Assembly (NCBI RefSeq): GCF_902498195.1
Contig: NZ_CABVIY010000001.1
Span: forward strand, 1,116,001 to 1,180,000
Direction: 5' to 3'
DNA length: 64,000 bases
Origin: Pseudomonas fluorescens
GTDB taxonomy: Bacteria; Pseudomonadota; Gammaproteobacteria; Pseudomonadales; Pseudomonadaceae
Shown here: one piece after another, positions 25,274 to 35,097 of the stretch
Layout of the letters: every line of letters begins with the position of its first letter
Position numbering within the stretch: position 1 is the stretch's first letter
The notes under the pieces: generated by a model
Told to the model about the DNA's origin: nothing
Seen by the model: only the letters and a program-made list of their open reading frames with translations
Database searches by the model: none
Translations under genes and position numbers: made by a program

Positions 25274-26098
25274 ATGGCCAAAGGCAAGAGCAAGGGCTCC
25301 CTCGCCAAGCAGCCCGCCGAACGTGCGAAACTGAAGAACAAAGACTATCTGTCCAAACTGCGCGACCTGCATGTCGAGCTGGTCAAGTTGCAGGAATGGG
25401 TGAAGCAGGAAGGCATCAAGGTCTGCGTCATCTTCGAGGGCCGCGACGGGGCGGGCAAGGGCGGGACGATCAAGGCGCTGACCGAGCGGGTCAGCCCCCG
25501 GGTGTTTCGCGTGGTGGCCCTGCCTGCGCCAACCGAGCGCGAAAAGACCCAGATGTACTTGCAGCGCTATCTGCCCCACCTGCCGGCCGCTGGCGAAGTG
25601 GTGATCTTCGATCGCAGTTGGTACAACCGCGCCGGGGTCGAGCGGGTCATGGGCTTTTGCACCGAACAGCAGGCGGACAAGTTCCTCAAATCGGTGCCCC
25701 TGGTGGAACGGGCCATCGTCGATTCGGGGGTGATCCTGCTCAAGTACTGGCTCGACGTCAGCCAGCAGGAGCAGACCCGGCGACTGGAAGCGCGAATCGA
25801 GGACGGCCGTAAAATCTGGAAGCTGTCCCCCATGGATCTCAAGTCTTACGGCCGCTGGTACGACTATTCGCGGGCGCGTGACGCGATGTTCAAGGCGACC
25901 GATACCGAGTACGGGCCGTGGCTCGTGGCCAATTCCAACGACAAGCGGCGCACCCGCCTCAATATCATCAGCGACCTGCTCAGCCGCATCCCTTACAAGG
26001 CCGTGGCGCGTGCCAAAGTGACCCTGCCCAAACGGCAGAAACCCGGGGGTTATCGCGAGCCGGACTATCCGTTCAGGCACATACCTGAAAAATTCTGA
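25274..26098 (+). CDS. ppk2: Polyphosphate kinase 2
   Basis: The protein has 274 residues. Walker A GRDGAGKG is at 56-63, the lid and Walker B-like DRSWYNRAG at 113-121, and KYWLDVSQQEQ further on; this is the single-domain PPK2 layout. These enzymes move phosphate between polyphosphate and nucleoside di- or monophosphates; the short single-domain class mostly makes NTP from NDP, but the preference for GDP or ADP cannot be decided by eye. AGGAGG lies seven bases before the start. It is followed closely by a SulP transporter. Confidence 0.93.
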   Translation: MAKGKSKGSLAKQPAERAKLKNKDYLSKLRDLHVELVKLQEWVKQEGIKVCVIFEGRDGAGKGGTIKALTERVSPRVFRVVALPAPTEREKTQMYLQRYLPHLPAAGEVVIFDRSWYNRAGVERVMGFCTEQQADKFLKSVPLVERAIVDSGVILLKYWLDVSQQEQTRRLEARIEDGRKIWKLSPMDLKSYGRWYDYSRARDAMFKATDTEYGPWLVANSNDKRRTRLNIISDLLSRIPYKAVARAKVTLPKRQKPGGYREPDYPFRHIPEKF

Positions 26099-26130
26099 CG
26101 GTGCCTGTGCCCCCCGAGGACCCAAGTCCC

Positions 26131-27918
26131 ATGAGCGAACCGGATGTTTCGCCTCCCGTACCCGAACCGGGCCGGATCAGGCGCAGCGATACCGCCGACC
26201 AGGCCGGCTGGGGTCGCTGGCTGCCGGGGTTGCGCACGTTGCGCAATTACAGGCTGGCCTGGTTGCAGCACGATCTGGTGGCCGGGCTGGTGCTCACCAC
26301 CATGCTGGTGCCCGTCGGCATCGCCTACGCGGTGGCGTCCGGGGTGCCCGGCATTTATGGCCTGTACGCCACCATTGTGCCGTTGCTCACCTACGCGCTG
26401 TTCGGCCCCAGCCGAATCCTGGTACTGGGGCCGGACTCTTCCCTGGCCGCGGTGATTCTCGCGGTCGTCCTGCCGTTGTCCGGTGGCGATCCGCAACGTG
26501 CGATTGCCCTGGCCGGCATGATGGCGATCGTCTCGGGGGCGGTGTGCATCCTGGCGGGGGTCGCGCGCCTGGGTTTCATCACCGAGCTGCTGTCCAAGCC
26601 GATCCGCTATGGCTACATGAACGGCATCGCCCTGACGGTGTTGATCAGCCAGCTCCCCAAGTTCTTCGGCTTTTCGATCGAAGCCGACGGGCCGTTGCGC
26701 AACCTGTGGGCCATTGGCTCGTCGGTGCTGGAGGGAAAAACCAACTGGACCACGTTCATGATCGGCGCGGCCACCCTGGCGGTGATCCTGTTGCTCAAGA
26801 ACCACAAGCGCGTCCCGGGGATCCTGATCGCCGTGGCAGGCGCCACCGTCGCCGTGGGCGTGCTGGACCTCGCCACCCAGGGCGTGGCGGTGCTCGGTTC
26901 GCTGCCGCAGGGCTTGCCGGCGTTTGCCATCCCGTGGATCAGCCGTGCCGACATTGTTCCGGTGCTGATCGGCGGTTGTGCCGTGGCCCTTGTTTCGTTC
27001 GCCGACACCAGCGTGCTCTCGCGTGTCTATGCGGCGCGGACCCAGACCTACGTCGATCCGAACCAGGAGATGGTGGGCCTGGGCGTGGCCAACCTGGCCG
27101 GCGGCCTGTTCCAGGGGTTCCCGATCAGCAGCAGTTCATCACGCACGCCCGTGGCCGAGGCGGCGGGTGCCCGCACCCAGCTGGCCGGCGTGGTCGGTGC
27201 GCTGGCGGTGGCCCTGTTACTGCTGTTCGCCCCGGATTTGCTGAAAAACCTGCCGACCAGCGCACTGGCGGCGGTGGTCATCGCCTCGGCCATCGGCCTG
27301 ATTGAAGTCACCGACCTGCTGCGGATTTATCGCATGCAGCGCTGGGAGTTCTGGTTATCCATCGCCTGTACCGCCGGTGTGGCGGTGTTCGGCGCCATCG
27401 AGGGCATTGGCCTGGCCATTGTCATCGCGGTGATCGAGTTCCTGTGGGATGGCTGGCGCCCGTATTCGACGGTGCTCGGCCGCGTAGAAGGCATCCAGGG
27501 CTATCACGACATCAAGCGTTATCCGGATGCACGGCTGATTCCCGGCCTGGTGCTGTTTCGCTGGGATGCACCGCTGTTTTTTGCCAACGCGGAACTGTTC
27601 CATGACCGAGTACTGGACGCCGTGGCGGCATCGCCCACCCCTGTACGCTGGCTGGTCGTGGCCGCCGAACCGGTCACCAGCGTGGACGTGACCTCCGCCG
27701 ACATGCTGGCCGAACTGGACGAAACCTTGCACGCGGCCGGCATCGAGTTGTGCATGGCGGAGATGAAGGACCCGGTCAAAGACAAGATGAAGCGCTTCGG
27801 ACTGTTCGCACGGTTTGGTGAAGGGGTGTTTTTTCCGACCCTGGGCGTCGCGGTCAGCAGTTATCTCCAGGCCCATCCAACGGTGTCCAGGGACGGGCAG
27901 GATCAGGGTCGCGAGTGA
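26131..27918 (+). CDS. SulP family inorganic anion transporter with STAS domain
   Basis: The protein has 595 residues from ATG 26131 (GAGGA ten bases upstream); a GTG at 26101 would add ten residues but has no ribosome site. Residues about 40-430 form the membrane part: LVAGLVLTTMLVPVGIAYAVASG and GLYATIVPLLTYALFGPSR are the SulP helix 1-3 motifs, and FPISSSSSRTPVAEAAGA the family loop. The C-terminal 130 residues form a STAS domain. SulP proteins carry sulfate, bicarbonate or other anions. Given the sulfur themes on both sides sulfate is possible, but no cys gene is adjacent. Confidence 0.88.
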   Translation: MSEPDVSPPVPEPGRIRRSDTADQAGWGRWLPGLRTLRNYRLAWLQHDLVAGLVLTTMLVPVGIAYAVASGVPGIYGLYATIVPLLTYALFGPSRILVLGPDSSLAAVILAVVLPLSGGDPQRAIALAGMMAIVSGAVCILAGVARLGFITELLSKPIRYGYMNGIALTVLISQLPKFFGFSIEADGPLRNLWAIGSSVLEGKTNWTTFMIGAATLAVILLLKNHKRVPGILIAVAGATVAVGVLDLATQGVAVLGSLPQGLPAFAIPWISRADIVPVLIGGCAVALVSFADTSVLSRVYAARTQTYVDPNQEMVGLGVANLAGGLFQGFPISSSSSRTPVAEAAGARTQLAGVVGALAVALLLLFAPDLLKNLPTSALAAVVIASAIGLIEVTDLLRIYRMQRWEFWLSIACTAGVAVFGAIEGIGLAIVIAVIEFLWDGWRPYSTVLGRVEGIQGYHDIKRYPDARLIPGLVLFRWDAPLFFANAELFHDRVLDAVAASPTPVRWLVVAAEPVTSVDVTSADMLAELDETLHAAGIELCMAEMKDPVKDKMKRFGLFARFGEGVFFPTLGVAVSSYLQAHPTVSRDGQDQGRE

Positions 27919-27938
27919 GCAAGCGGGCAGGTGTCGAT

Positions 27939-29369
27939 TTAGCGCCCCGGTACTGCCGTGGTCGTCAGCGTGTCGGCCTCGGTTACCCAGCCGCCGCCGG
28001 TGGCCTTGTACAGATCGATCATGGTGGTGAACACCGCGCCCCGGGTGCGGGTGTAGTTCAACTCGGCGTCAAACAGGCTGCGTTCGGCGTCCAGCACCTC
28101 GATGTAGCTGGTGTAGCCGTTGTCGTAGCGCAGCCGCGCAAAGTGTGCGTAGGTCCTTAGCGCCTCGACCTGGCCGGCCTGGAACGTCATCTGTTCGCGG
28201 GATTTGCTGGACGCGACCAGGGCGTTCTCCACATCGCCGAAGGCCGATTGAATGGCTTTTTGATAGGACAGCAGGGCTTGTTGCTGGAAGGCTTCGGCCT
28301 GTTGGACCTGCCCGGCGATGGCGCCACCGGTAAAGATCGGCATGCTCGACGCCACGCCATAGGACCAGGTCGCGGCCGGCCCGGTGAACAGGTTCGACAG
28401 CTGGTTGCTGACCGAGCCCAGCAGCCCGGTCAGGGAAATGGTCGGGAAATACTGGGCCTTGGCCGCGCCGATCTGCGCATTCGCCGAGATCAGGTTCAGC
28501 TCGGCCTGGCGCAGGTCGGGGCGGCGTTCCAGCAAGTCCGATGGCAAACCGGCGGGCACCGACGGCAGCGCCAGTTGCGCCAGTTCACGGCCGCGCAGGA
28601 TCGGCCCCGGGTTGCGCCCCAGCAGCACCGCCAGCGCGTTTTCCTGTTGCGCGACCAGGGGCTCGAACTGGGCGACCGACGCCAGGGTCCGCTGGTATTC
28701 GGACAGGTTCTGCGCCAGTTCCATTTCCGAGATGACCCCGGCATCAAAACGCTGCTTGAAAATCCCGTAGGAGTCGCCCCGGACCTTGGCGGTGGTGCGG
28801 GCAATCTCCAGCTCCCGGTCGAGGTCACGCAGGGTCACGTAGCTGGTCGCCACCGACGACACCAGGCTGAGGATGACACTGCGGCGTCCTTCCTCGGAGG
28901 CCAGCAGGTCGGCGCGCGCCGATTCGTTGAGGCGCCGCAGGCGACCCCAGACGTCCAGCTCCCAGTTCACATTGAGGACGGCCTGGTAGTTGTTGAACAC
29001 CGGATCGACCGACGAATCCAGGGGCACCGGCCCGTTGTCCCGTGGCGAGCGGGTGCGCTGACCCTGCGCGCCCAGCCCGACCTGGGGAAAGTACAGGGAG
29101 CGGGTTTCACCGTAGCGCCCCTGGAATTGCTCCACGCGCGCGGCCGCAATCTTGATGTCCTTGTTTTCCAGCAACGCGCTGCGGATCAGCGCGTTGAGCA
29201 CCGGGTCCTGGAACTGCTCCCACCACAGCGTGTTGGATAAATTTTTTGCTTCCTTGTCCGCGTAGCGGTAGGCCGCCGGGGTATCGATCGGCGGCGGCTG
29301 GTAATCCGGGCCGACCATGCAGCCGGTCAGGCCCAGGCACAGCATCAGCGCAAGTGAGGGGTCGCGCAT
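27939..29369 (-). CDS. Outer-membrane channel lipoprotein of an RND efflux system (OprM/NodT family)
   Basis: The protein has 476 residues from ATG 29369, one base after the pump stop and with GAGGG eight bases upstream; an ATG at 29384 lies inside the pump gene without ribosome site. LCLGLTGC gives a lipobox. Two repeats of the outer-membrane efflux domain follow, with LWWEQFQDPVLNALI near the start and repeated long helices. It would form the trimeric exit duct of the pump encoded just upstream. It converges with the SulP gene, only 20 bases apart. Confidence 0.92.
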   Translation of the reverse strand: MRDPSLALMLCLGLTGCMVGPDYQPPPIDTPAAYRYADKEAKNLSNTLWWEQFQDPVLNALIRSALLENKDIKIAAARVEQFQGRYGETRSLYFPQVGLGAQGQRTRSPRDNGPVPLDSSVDPVFNNYQAVLNVNWELDVWGRLRRLNESARADLLASEEGRRSVILSLVSSVATSYVTLRDLDRELEIARTTAKVRGDSYGIFKQRFDAGVISEMELAQNLSEYQRTLASVAQFEPLVAQQENALAVLLGRNPGPILRGRELAQLALPSVPAGLPSDLLERRPDLRQAELNLISANAQIGAAKAQYFPTISLTGLLGSVSNQLSNLFTGPAATWSYGVASSMPIFTGGAIAGQVQQAEAFQQQALLSYQKAIQSAFGDVENALVASSKSREQMTFQAGQVEALRTYAHFARLRYDNGYTSYIEVLDAERSLFDAELNYTRTRGAVFTTMIDLYKATGGGWVTEADTLTTTAVPGR

Positions 29370-29370
29370 C

Positions 29371-32300
29371 TCAATCGCCCTCATGCCGGTGTTGCGCCGC
29401 GCCGTCGGGGATCTGCGCGGCAGGTGTCGCCGGTCCCGGCTGCACCGCTTTTGGGGCGGGGTCCTTGTCCCCGAACAGGCGCTCCACCAGGTAGTAGAAC
29501 AGCGGAATGAAGAAAATCGCGATGACGGTCGCGGCCAGCATCCCGCCGATCACCCCCGTGCCGATGGAATGACGACTGTTTTCAGAGGCGCCGACGGCAA
29601 TCGCCAGCGGCACACAACCCAGGATGAACGCCAGCGAGGTCATCACAATCGGGCGCAGGCGCTCCTTGGCGGCGGTCATGGCGGCGTCGTAGGCCGACAT
29701 GCCGTTTTCCCGGTTGAGCACGGCAAACTCGAAAATCAGGATGGCGTTCTTGGCCGCCAACGCCACCAGCATGGTCAAGCCGATCTGGAAGTACACGTCA
29801 TTGCTCAGGCCGCGGATCAGCACGGCGAGCAGGGCGCCGAACAAGGCAAACGGCACGGCCAGCAGCACACCGACGGGCAACGACCATTTTTCGTACTGCG
29901 CCGCCAAAATCAGGAACACCATCACCAGGCCAAAGATAAACACCCGGGACGAGGCGCCGCCGCTCTTTTTCTCCTCGAACGCCTCGCCACTCAAGGCCAA
30001 GGCGTAGTCGTTGGTCATGATCTCGGCGCTGATCTCTTCCAGCGCCGCCAGCGCCTGGCCGGAGCTGTAGCCGGGGGCCGGGTTGGCCGTGAGTTTGACC
30101 GCCGGGAAGTTATTGAAGCGGGTCAGCAGGTCGGGGCCGGTGACGTAGCGGGTGGTCAGCAGGGCCTTGAGCGGGACCATCCCGAGGTTTTTGCTGCGCA
30201 CATAGATCTGTTGCAGGTCTTCGGCCTTGAGGCGATAGGACGGCTCGGCCTGCAGGATCACCTGCCAAAGCCGGCTGAACTTGTTGAATTGCGAGACGTA
30301 CAGCGAGCCGAACATGGTCTGCATGGTGCTGTAGACATCCTCGACCGGTACACCGAGGCTCTCGGCTTTTTCCCGGTCGACATCGACCATCAATTGTCGG
30401 GAAAACACGTTGAACGTCGAAGTGATTGCGCCCAGTTCCGGGCGTTGTTTGGCCTTGGCCAGCAGGGTGCCGACCAGCTCGGCCAATTGGTCGACGTTGG
30501 CCTCGCCCTTGCTCTGCACCCACACTTCCATGCCGCCGGTGGTGCCGAGGCCTGGAATGGACGGCGGGTTGACCGGCAGAATGATGCCTTCCTGCACGGT
30601 GGAAAAGGCGTGCGCCGCCTTCTGGATCACCGCCGGGGCGCTTTGTTGCTTGATGGTGTCCGAGTCCTTGTAGCGCTCCTCGAAATCCTTGAAGCCGACG
30701 AAGAGCGTCGCGGCGTTGTTCTTGTTCTGACCGTCCAGCAGGCTGTAGCCGTTGACGATGGCCACGCCTTCGACGGCCTCGTCGTTCATGAAGAAATCAC
30801 TGGCCACCTTGCCGACCGCACCGGTGCGGTCCAGGCTGGCGGCGTCGGGCATGATCACCGCGCCGAGCAGGTAGCCCTGGTCTTCCGGGGGCAGGAAGGC
30901 GCTGGGTATGCGCTGGGCCATCAACAGGATCAGCACGATCATGCCGGCAAACAGCAAGAGCGCCAGCACGAAGCGCTTGATCATGAACGCCACCGAGCGC
31001 GAATAACCCTCGGTCATGCGCTCGAAGCTGCGTTCGAACCAGCGGAAGAAGGCGTTTTTATCGCCGTGCTGCGGCTTGAGCAGCAGCGCCGCAAGCGCCG
31101 GTGACAGGGTCAGGGCGACCAGGCCGGAAATCACCACGGAAATGGCAATGGTGATCGCGAACTGCTTATACAGCTGGCCGGTGATACCGCCCATGAACGC
31201 CACCGGGATGAACACCGCGCACAGCACCAGGACGATGGCCACCACCGGGCCGGCCACTTCGTCCATCGCCCGTTTGGCGGCGTCCTTGGGGTTCATCTTG
31301 TGCACGTGCATGTTGCGCTCGACGTTCTCGATCACCACGATCGCGTCGTCCACCACAATCCCGATGGCCAGCACCATGCCGAACAGCGTCAGCATGTTCA
31401 CGGAAAATCCCAGGGCCGACATGCCGATAAAGGTGCCGACGATGGACACCGGCACCGCCAGCACCGGAATCAAGGTGGCCCGCAGGCTCTGCAGGAAGAT
31501 GTAGACCACCACGACCACCAGCACCAGGGCTTCGAAGAAGGTGTGGATCACCTCGTTGATCGATGTCCGGGTGAAGGCGGTGGTGTCCATCACGATCTTG
31601 TATTCCATGCCCTCGGGAAAGGTGGTCTTCATGTCTGCCAGGGTCTGGGTGACCGCCGCCGAGACATCAAGGGCATTGGCGCCGGGCTGTTGATACACCG
31701 CAATCAGCGTCGCCGGCTTGCCCTGGTAGGTGCTGCGCAGCGAGTAGTCTTTCTGCCCGAGTTCGGCGCGGCCGACGTCCTTGAGTCGCACGATGGCCGC
31801 GCCTTCGTTGCTGGCGCGCAGGATGATGTTCTCGAATTCCGCGGGCTCGGTCAGGCGACCCTTGGTGGTCACCGCGAACGACTGCTCCACGGGCGCCCCG
31901 GTGGGCGACTGGCCGACGCGGCCCACGGCGAATTGCTGGTTCTGGTTGGCCACGGCCCTCTGCACATCGGCGCTGGTGATGCCCAGTTGCGCCATGCGGT
32001 CGGGCTTGAGCCAGATGCGCATGGCGTAGTCCGGCGTGCCGAAGATGCTGGCCTGGTTGGCGCCCGGGATCCGCTTGATCGCGTCCAGGATATACAGGTT
32101 GGCGTAGTTGGCGACGTAGGTGCTGTCGTAGCGGTCGCCGGCGGAGTACACGGCCAGCACCATCATGAACGCCGAGGATTTCTTCTGCACCTGGATGCCC
32201 TGGCTCTGCACCGCCGAGGGCAGTTGCGGCAACGCCAGGTTGACCCGGTTCTGCACGTCGACCTGGGCCAGGGAGGGGTCGGTGCCGATCTCGAAGAACA

Positions 32301-32580
32301 CGTTGAGGGTCATGTTGCCCGTCGCCGAACTGGACGAGTTCATGTAGATCATGTTGTCCGCGCCGTTGACCTGCTGCTCGATGGGCGCGGCGACGTTATT
32401 GGCCACGACCTGGGCATCGGCACCGGGGTAGGTCGCCGCCACCGTGATCTGCGGCGGCGTGATATCCGGGTACTGGGCCACGGGGAGCTGGAGCATGGCC
32501 ACCGCGCCGGCCAGGGTGATGATGATCGAGATCACCGACGCGAAGATCGGCCGGTCGATGCAATAGTGGGAAATGCTCAT
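29371..32580 (-). CDS. RND multidrug efflux permease (hydrophobe/amphiphile exporter 1 family)
   Basis: The protein has 1069 residues, typical of AcrB/MexB-like inner-membrane pumps. Helix 1 is followed by LPVAQYPDITPPQITV and the first periplasmic porter domain. Helix 4 contains GIVVDDAIVVIENVER, with the paired aspartates for proton relay. Helix 10-12 motifs (LAAKNAILIFEFA) are present. It exports drugs or solvents from periplasm and inner leaflet through the outer-membrane channel. It overlaps the adaptor gene by ATGA. It differs from MexF at many N-terminal positions, so no symbol was assigned. No local repressor gene is seen. Confidence 0.95.
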   Translation of the reverse strand: MSISHYCIDRPIFASVISIIITLAGAVAMLQLPVAQYPDITPPQITVAATYPGADAQVVANNVAAPIEQQVNGADNMIYMNSSSSATGNMTLNVFFEIGTDPSLAQVDVQNRVNLALPQLPSAVQSQGIQVQKKSSAFMMVLAVYSAGDRYDSTYVANYANLYILDAIKRIPGANQASIFGTPDYAMRIWLKPDRMAQLGITSADVQRAVANQNQQFAVGRVGQSPTGAPVEQSFAVTTKGRLTEPAEFENIILRASNEGAAIVRLKDVGRAELGQKDYSLRSTYQGKPATLIAVYQQPGANALDVSAAVTQTLADMKTTFPEGMEYKIVMDTTAFTRTSINEVIHTFFEALVLVVVVVYIFLQSLRATLIPVLAVPVSIVGTFIGMSALGFSVNMLTLFGMVLAIGIVVDDAIVVIENVERNMHVHKMNPKDAAKRAMDEVAGPVVAIVLVLCAVFIPVAFMGGITGQLYKQFAITIAISVVISGLVALTLSPALAALLLKPQHGDKNAFFRWFERSFERMTEGYSRSVAFMIKRFVLALLLFAGMIVLILLMAQRIPSAFLPPEDQGYLLGAVIMPDAASLDRTGAVGKVASDFFMNDEAVEGVAIVNGYSLLDGQNKNNAATLFVGFKDFEERYKDSDTIKQQSAPAVIQKAAHAFSTVQEGIILPVNPPSIPGLGTTGGMEVWVQSKGEANVDQLAELVGTLLAKAKQRPELGAITSTFNVFSRQLMVDVDREKAESLGVPVEDVYSTMQTMFGSLYVSQFNKFSRLWQVILQAEPSYRLKAEDLQQIYVRSKNLGMVPLKALLTTRYVTGPDLLTRFNNFPAVKLTANPAPGYSSGQALAALEEISAEIMTNDYALALSGEAFEEKKSGGASSRVFIFGLVMVFLILAAQYEKWSLPVGVLLAVPFALFGALLAVLIRGLSNDVYFQIGLTMLVALAAKNAILIFEFAVLNRENGMSAYDAAMTAAKERLRPIVMTSLAFILGCVPLAIAVGASENSRHSIGTGVIGGMLAATVIAIFFIPLFYYLVERLFGDKDPAPKAVQPGPATPAAQIPDGAAQHRHEGD

Positions 32581-33791
32581 GGATTTTTTCCGCCCGTTGC
32601 ACCCGACGGAACGGTTTTGGCCGGTGGCGCGGCGGGGGCGGCGCCAGGCGCCTCGACAATGTTCAGCGGCCCGCCCGGTGTTACGCGCAGTGCACCATCG
32701 ACCACGATGCGCTCGCCGGTGCGCAGGCCCTTGCTGATAAACCAGTCATCGCCTTGCCACTCGCCCACTTCCACCACCCGTTGCTCGGGCTTGCCTTCGG
32801 CGTTGATGACCCAGACGAAGTGGCTTTTGGCGCCTTCGAGCACGGCCTTCTGCGGCACCAGGATCGCGTTCGGCCGCGTGGCGCCCTTGGCCAGGGCGCG
32901 CACGAACTGGCCGGGACGCAGCAGGCCATCGGGGTTGGCGAGCACGGCGCGGACCAGGAAGGTGCCGGTGTCCTGGCTGTAGGACGGCGCCAGGAAATTC
33001 ACCTTGCCGCGCTCGGGCACCAGCGTGCCGTCCGCCAGGACCACTTCCACGACAAAGTCGCTGCGTGGCGGAAACTTGAGGCGTCCGGCGGCGATTTCGT
33101 CGCGGTATTTCAGGTTTTCGTTTTCCGAGAGGCTGAAGTTGACGTACATCGGGTCCATTTGCGACACGGACGTCAGCAGCCCCGATTCACCGGGCGTGAC
33201 GTAACTGCCTTCCTGTTTTTTCGCATCGCTGGACAGGCCGTTGAGCGGCGAGTTGATGGTGGTGTAGCTCAGGTTCAGTTGTGCGGTGCGTACCGCGCCT
33301 TCGGCGGCCAGGACGGCGGCCTTGGTCTCGCGTTCCGCGCCGACGGCGTTGTCCAGGTCCATCTTGCTCACGGCGTTCTGCGCCGCCAGCGGGCGGACGC
33401 GGGCGAGGGTGGCCTTGGCCACTTCCCAGCGCGCCTGTTGCTGGGCCATTTGCCCCTGGGCCGATGCCAGCGCGGCCTCGAAGGGTTTACGGTCCATCTG
33501 GAACAGGACTTGCCCGGTCTTCACCAGGTCGCCTTCGGTGTACAGCCGCTTGTCCAGGAACCCGGCGACCCGTGCCCGGATCTCCACTTCCCGGGAACTC
33601 TGGGTCTGGGCGACGAACTCGAAAGTGACCGGGGTATCGCGCGCGGTAACCGTCATGACGGTCACATCGGGTGCCTGGCGAGCCGGGGCGACGGGCTCCT
33701 TTCCACAGCCGGCCAACAAGCCCGACAGCCCGATCAGGACCGCCATCGGTACGCCCACACGCTGCCTGACAACGAATGTTTTCACGCCCAT
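32577..33791 (-). CDS. RND efflux periplasmic adaptor (membrane fusion lipoprotein)
   Basis: The protein has 404 residues from ATG 33791, with AGGA about nine bases upstream; the in-frame start at 33869 lies in unlikely sequence. LSGLLAGC is the lipobox. The chain then shows the barrel-sandwich hybrid (VEIRARVAGFLDKRLYTEGDLVKTGQVLFQMD), a helical hairpin (about 105-175), the second half-lipoyl domain and a beta-barrel. It links pump and outer-membrane channel. It is the first gene of the three-gene efflux operon; a REP doublet lies about 80 bases upstream of its start. Confidence 0.93.
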   Translation of the reverse strand: MGVKTFVVRQRVGVPMAVLIGLSGLLAGCGKEPVAPARQAPDVTVMTVTARDTPVTFEFVAQTQSSREVEIRARVAGFLDKRLYTEGDLVKTGQVLFQMDRKPFEAALASAQGQMAQQQARWEVAKATLARVRPLAAQNAVSKMDLDNAVGAERETKAAVLAAEGAVRTAQLNLSYTTINSPLNGLSSDAKKQEGSYVTPGESGLLTSVSQMDPMYVNFSLSENENLKYRDEIAAGRLKFPPRSDFVVEVVLADGTLVPERGKVNFLAPSYSQDTGTFLVRAVLANPDGLLRPGQFVRALAKGATRPNAILVPQKAVLEGAKSHFVWVINAEGKPEQRVVEVGEWQGDDWFISKGLRTGERIVVDGALRVTPGGPLNIVEAPGAAPAAPPAKTVPSGATGGKNP

Positions 33792-34102
33792 GCCCACGCT
33801 TCCTGACGGTCTCCGATCAGAAGCGTAGTCACAAACCTTATGCAGCGCGAACCGCGAACGAAGCCGCATTCCCCTGTAGGAGCTGCCGAAGGCTGCGATC
33901 TTTTGATCTTGCTTTCTGAAGTCAAACGATCGCAGCCTCGTTGCACTCGTCAGCTCCTACAGGAGCGGGGGTGCCAGCGTCCACTGTCATGAAATGAAAA
34001 GCCGTTGTCGTCTGATGAGAAGCGGCGGGCCAGGTGGCGTCCTACAGTCCAATCAGCGCAATTCGACGCACCCAATAATAATGCTGACTGGGGAACAAAA
34101 TA
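33792..34102. other. Divergent intergenic region between efflux operon and quinone oxidoreductase operon
   Basis: These 311 bases hold the REP doublet at 33873-33963 and, beyond it, about 140 bases of promoter space for the gene at 34103. AATAATAATG close to 34075 could serve as a -10 region, and GGGGAA about ten bases before ATG 34103 as ribosome site. No regulator gene or clear operator is visible. Confidence 0.4.
33873..33963. repeat. REP doublet (REPIN), one arm diverged
   Basis: The left arm starts CCTGTAGGAGCTGCCGAAGG and ends TTTTGA (33873-33906), identical to the left arm of the doublet at 18689. The right arm (33922-33963) is its inverse but with changed and inserted bases in the middle. 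It belongs to the same family as the copy between arcB and arcC. Confidence 0.88.
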
Positions 34103-35083
34103 ATGGCCAACGCCGTACGCTTTTACGAAACCGGTGGTCCCGAGGTCCTTCGCTATGAAGAGGTCGAAGTCGGTGAACCCGGTCCGGGCCAGGTCCGGCT
34201 GCGGCACGTGGCCGTTGGCCTGAACTATGCCGACACCTACTTTCGCAACGGCACCTATCCGATCCCGATGCCCAACGGCATGGGTGTCGAAGCGTCCGGC
34301 GTGGTCCAGGCCATCGGCGAGGGCGTGAGCAACGTGCAAGTGGGGGATCGCGTCACCTACACCGGTTTCCTCAATACCCTGGGCGCCTACAGCACCGAGC
34401 GCCTGATCGCGGCCGCGCCGTTGATCAAGCTGCCGGAAACCATCAGCTTCGAGACGGCCGCCGCCATGACCATGCGCGGCCTGACGTCCTCGTACCTGAT
34501 GCGCCGCATTTACGACTTCAAGGCGGGCGACAGCATCCTGTTGCATGCCGCCGCCGGCGGAGTGGGGCTGATCGTTTCGCAATGGGCCAAATTGCTCGGC
34601 CTGACCGTCATCGGCACGGTGTCCACCGAGGTCAAGGGTGAGATTGCCAGGGCCCACGGCTGCGACCATGTCATCAACTACAGCCACGAAGACGTCGCCG
34701 GGCGCGTACGCGAGTTGACGGATGGCGTGGGGGTCAACGTGGTGTTCGACAGTGTCGGCAAGAACACCTTCATGGGCTCGCTGGACTCGCTCAAGCGACG
34801 CGGCCTGATGGTCTGCGTGGGGACGGCATCCGGGCCGATCCCGGCCTTCGATCCGGTGATGCTGGCGATGAAGGGCTCGCTGTTCCTGACCCGTCCGGCG
34901 CTGGCCGACTACATCGCCGACCCGGCGGAAAAGTCCGCCCTGGCCGGCGAGCTGTTCGACCACGTCGGCAGTGGCCGGATCAAGATCGAGATCAACCAGC
35001 ATTATGCCTTGCAGGATGCCGTGCAGGCCCATCGCGACCTGGAGTCACGCAAGACCACGGGCTCGTCGATTTTCGTCATTTAA
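34103..35083 (+). CDS. Zinc-free quinone oxidoreductase (QOR/zeta-crystallin type, MDR superfamily)
   Basis: The protein has 326 residues. The N-terminal GroES-like half contains GLNYADTYFRNGTYP, diagnostic of QOR, and the Rossmann half has LLHAAAGGVGLIVSQWAKL. The zinc-binding cysteines of alcohol dehydrogenases are absent. Such enzymes reduce quinones or activated enones with NADPH in the cytoplasm. It opens a seven-gene operon with a TauD-type dioxygenase 14 bases behind it; a role in removing a reactive enone or quinone intermediate is plausible. Confidence 0.9.
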   Translation: MANAVRFYETGGPEVLRYEEVEVGEPGPGQVRLRHVAVGLNYADTYFRNGTYPIPMPNGMGVEASGVVQAIGEGVSNVQVGDRVTYTGFLNTLGAYSTERLIAAAPLIKLPETISFETAAAMTMRGLTSSYLMRRIYDFKAGDSILLHAAAGGVGLIVSQWAKLLGLTVIGTVSTEVKGEIARAHGCDHVINYSHEDVAGRVRELTDGVGVNVVFDSVGKNTFMGSLDSLKRRGLMVCVGTASGPIPAFDPVMLAMKGSLFLTRPALADYIADPAEKSALAGELFDHVGSGRIKIEINQHYALQDAVQAHRDLESRKTTGSSIFVI

Positions 35084-35097
35084 GGGAGTCGTCTGCC

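Noticed and set aside
31300..32982. 560-codon plus-strand frame opposite the RND pump
   Set aside because: His/Gly/Arg-rich shadow translation across two conserved genes.
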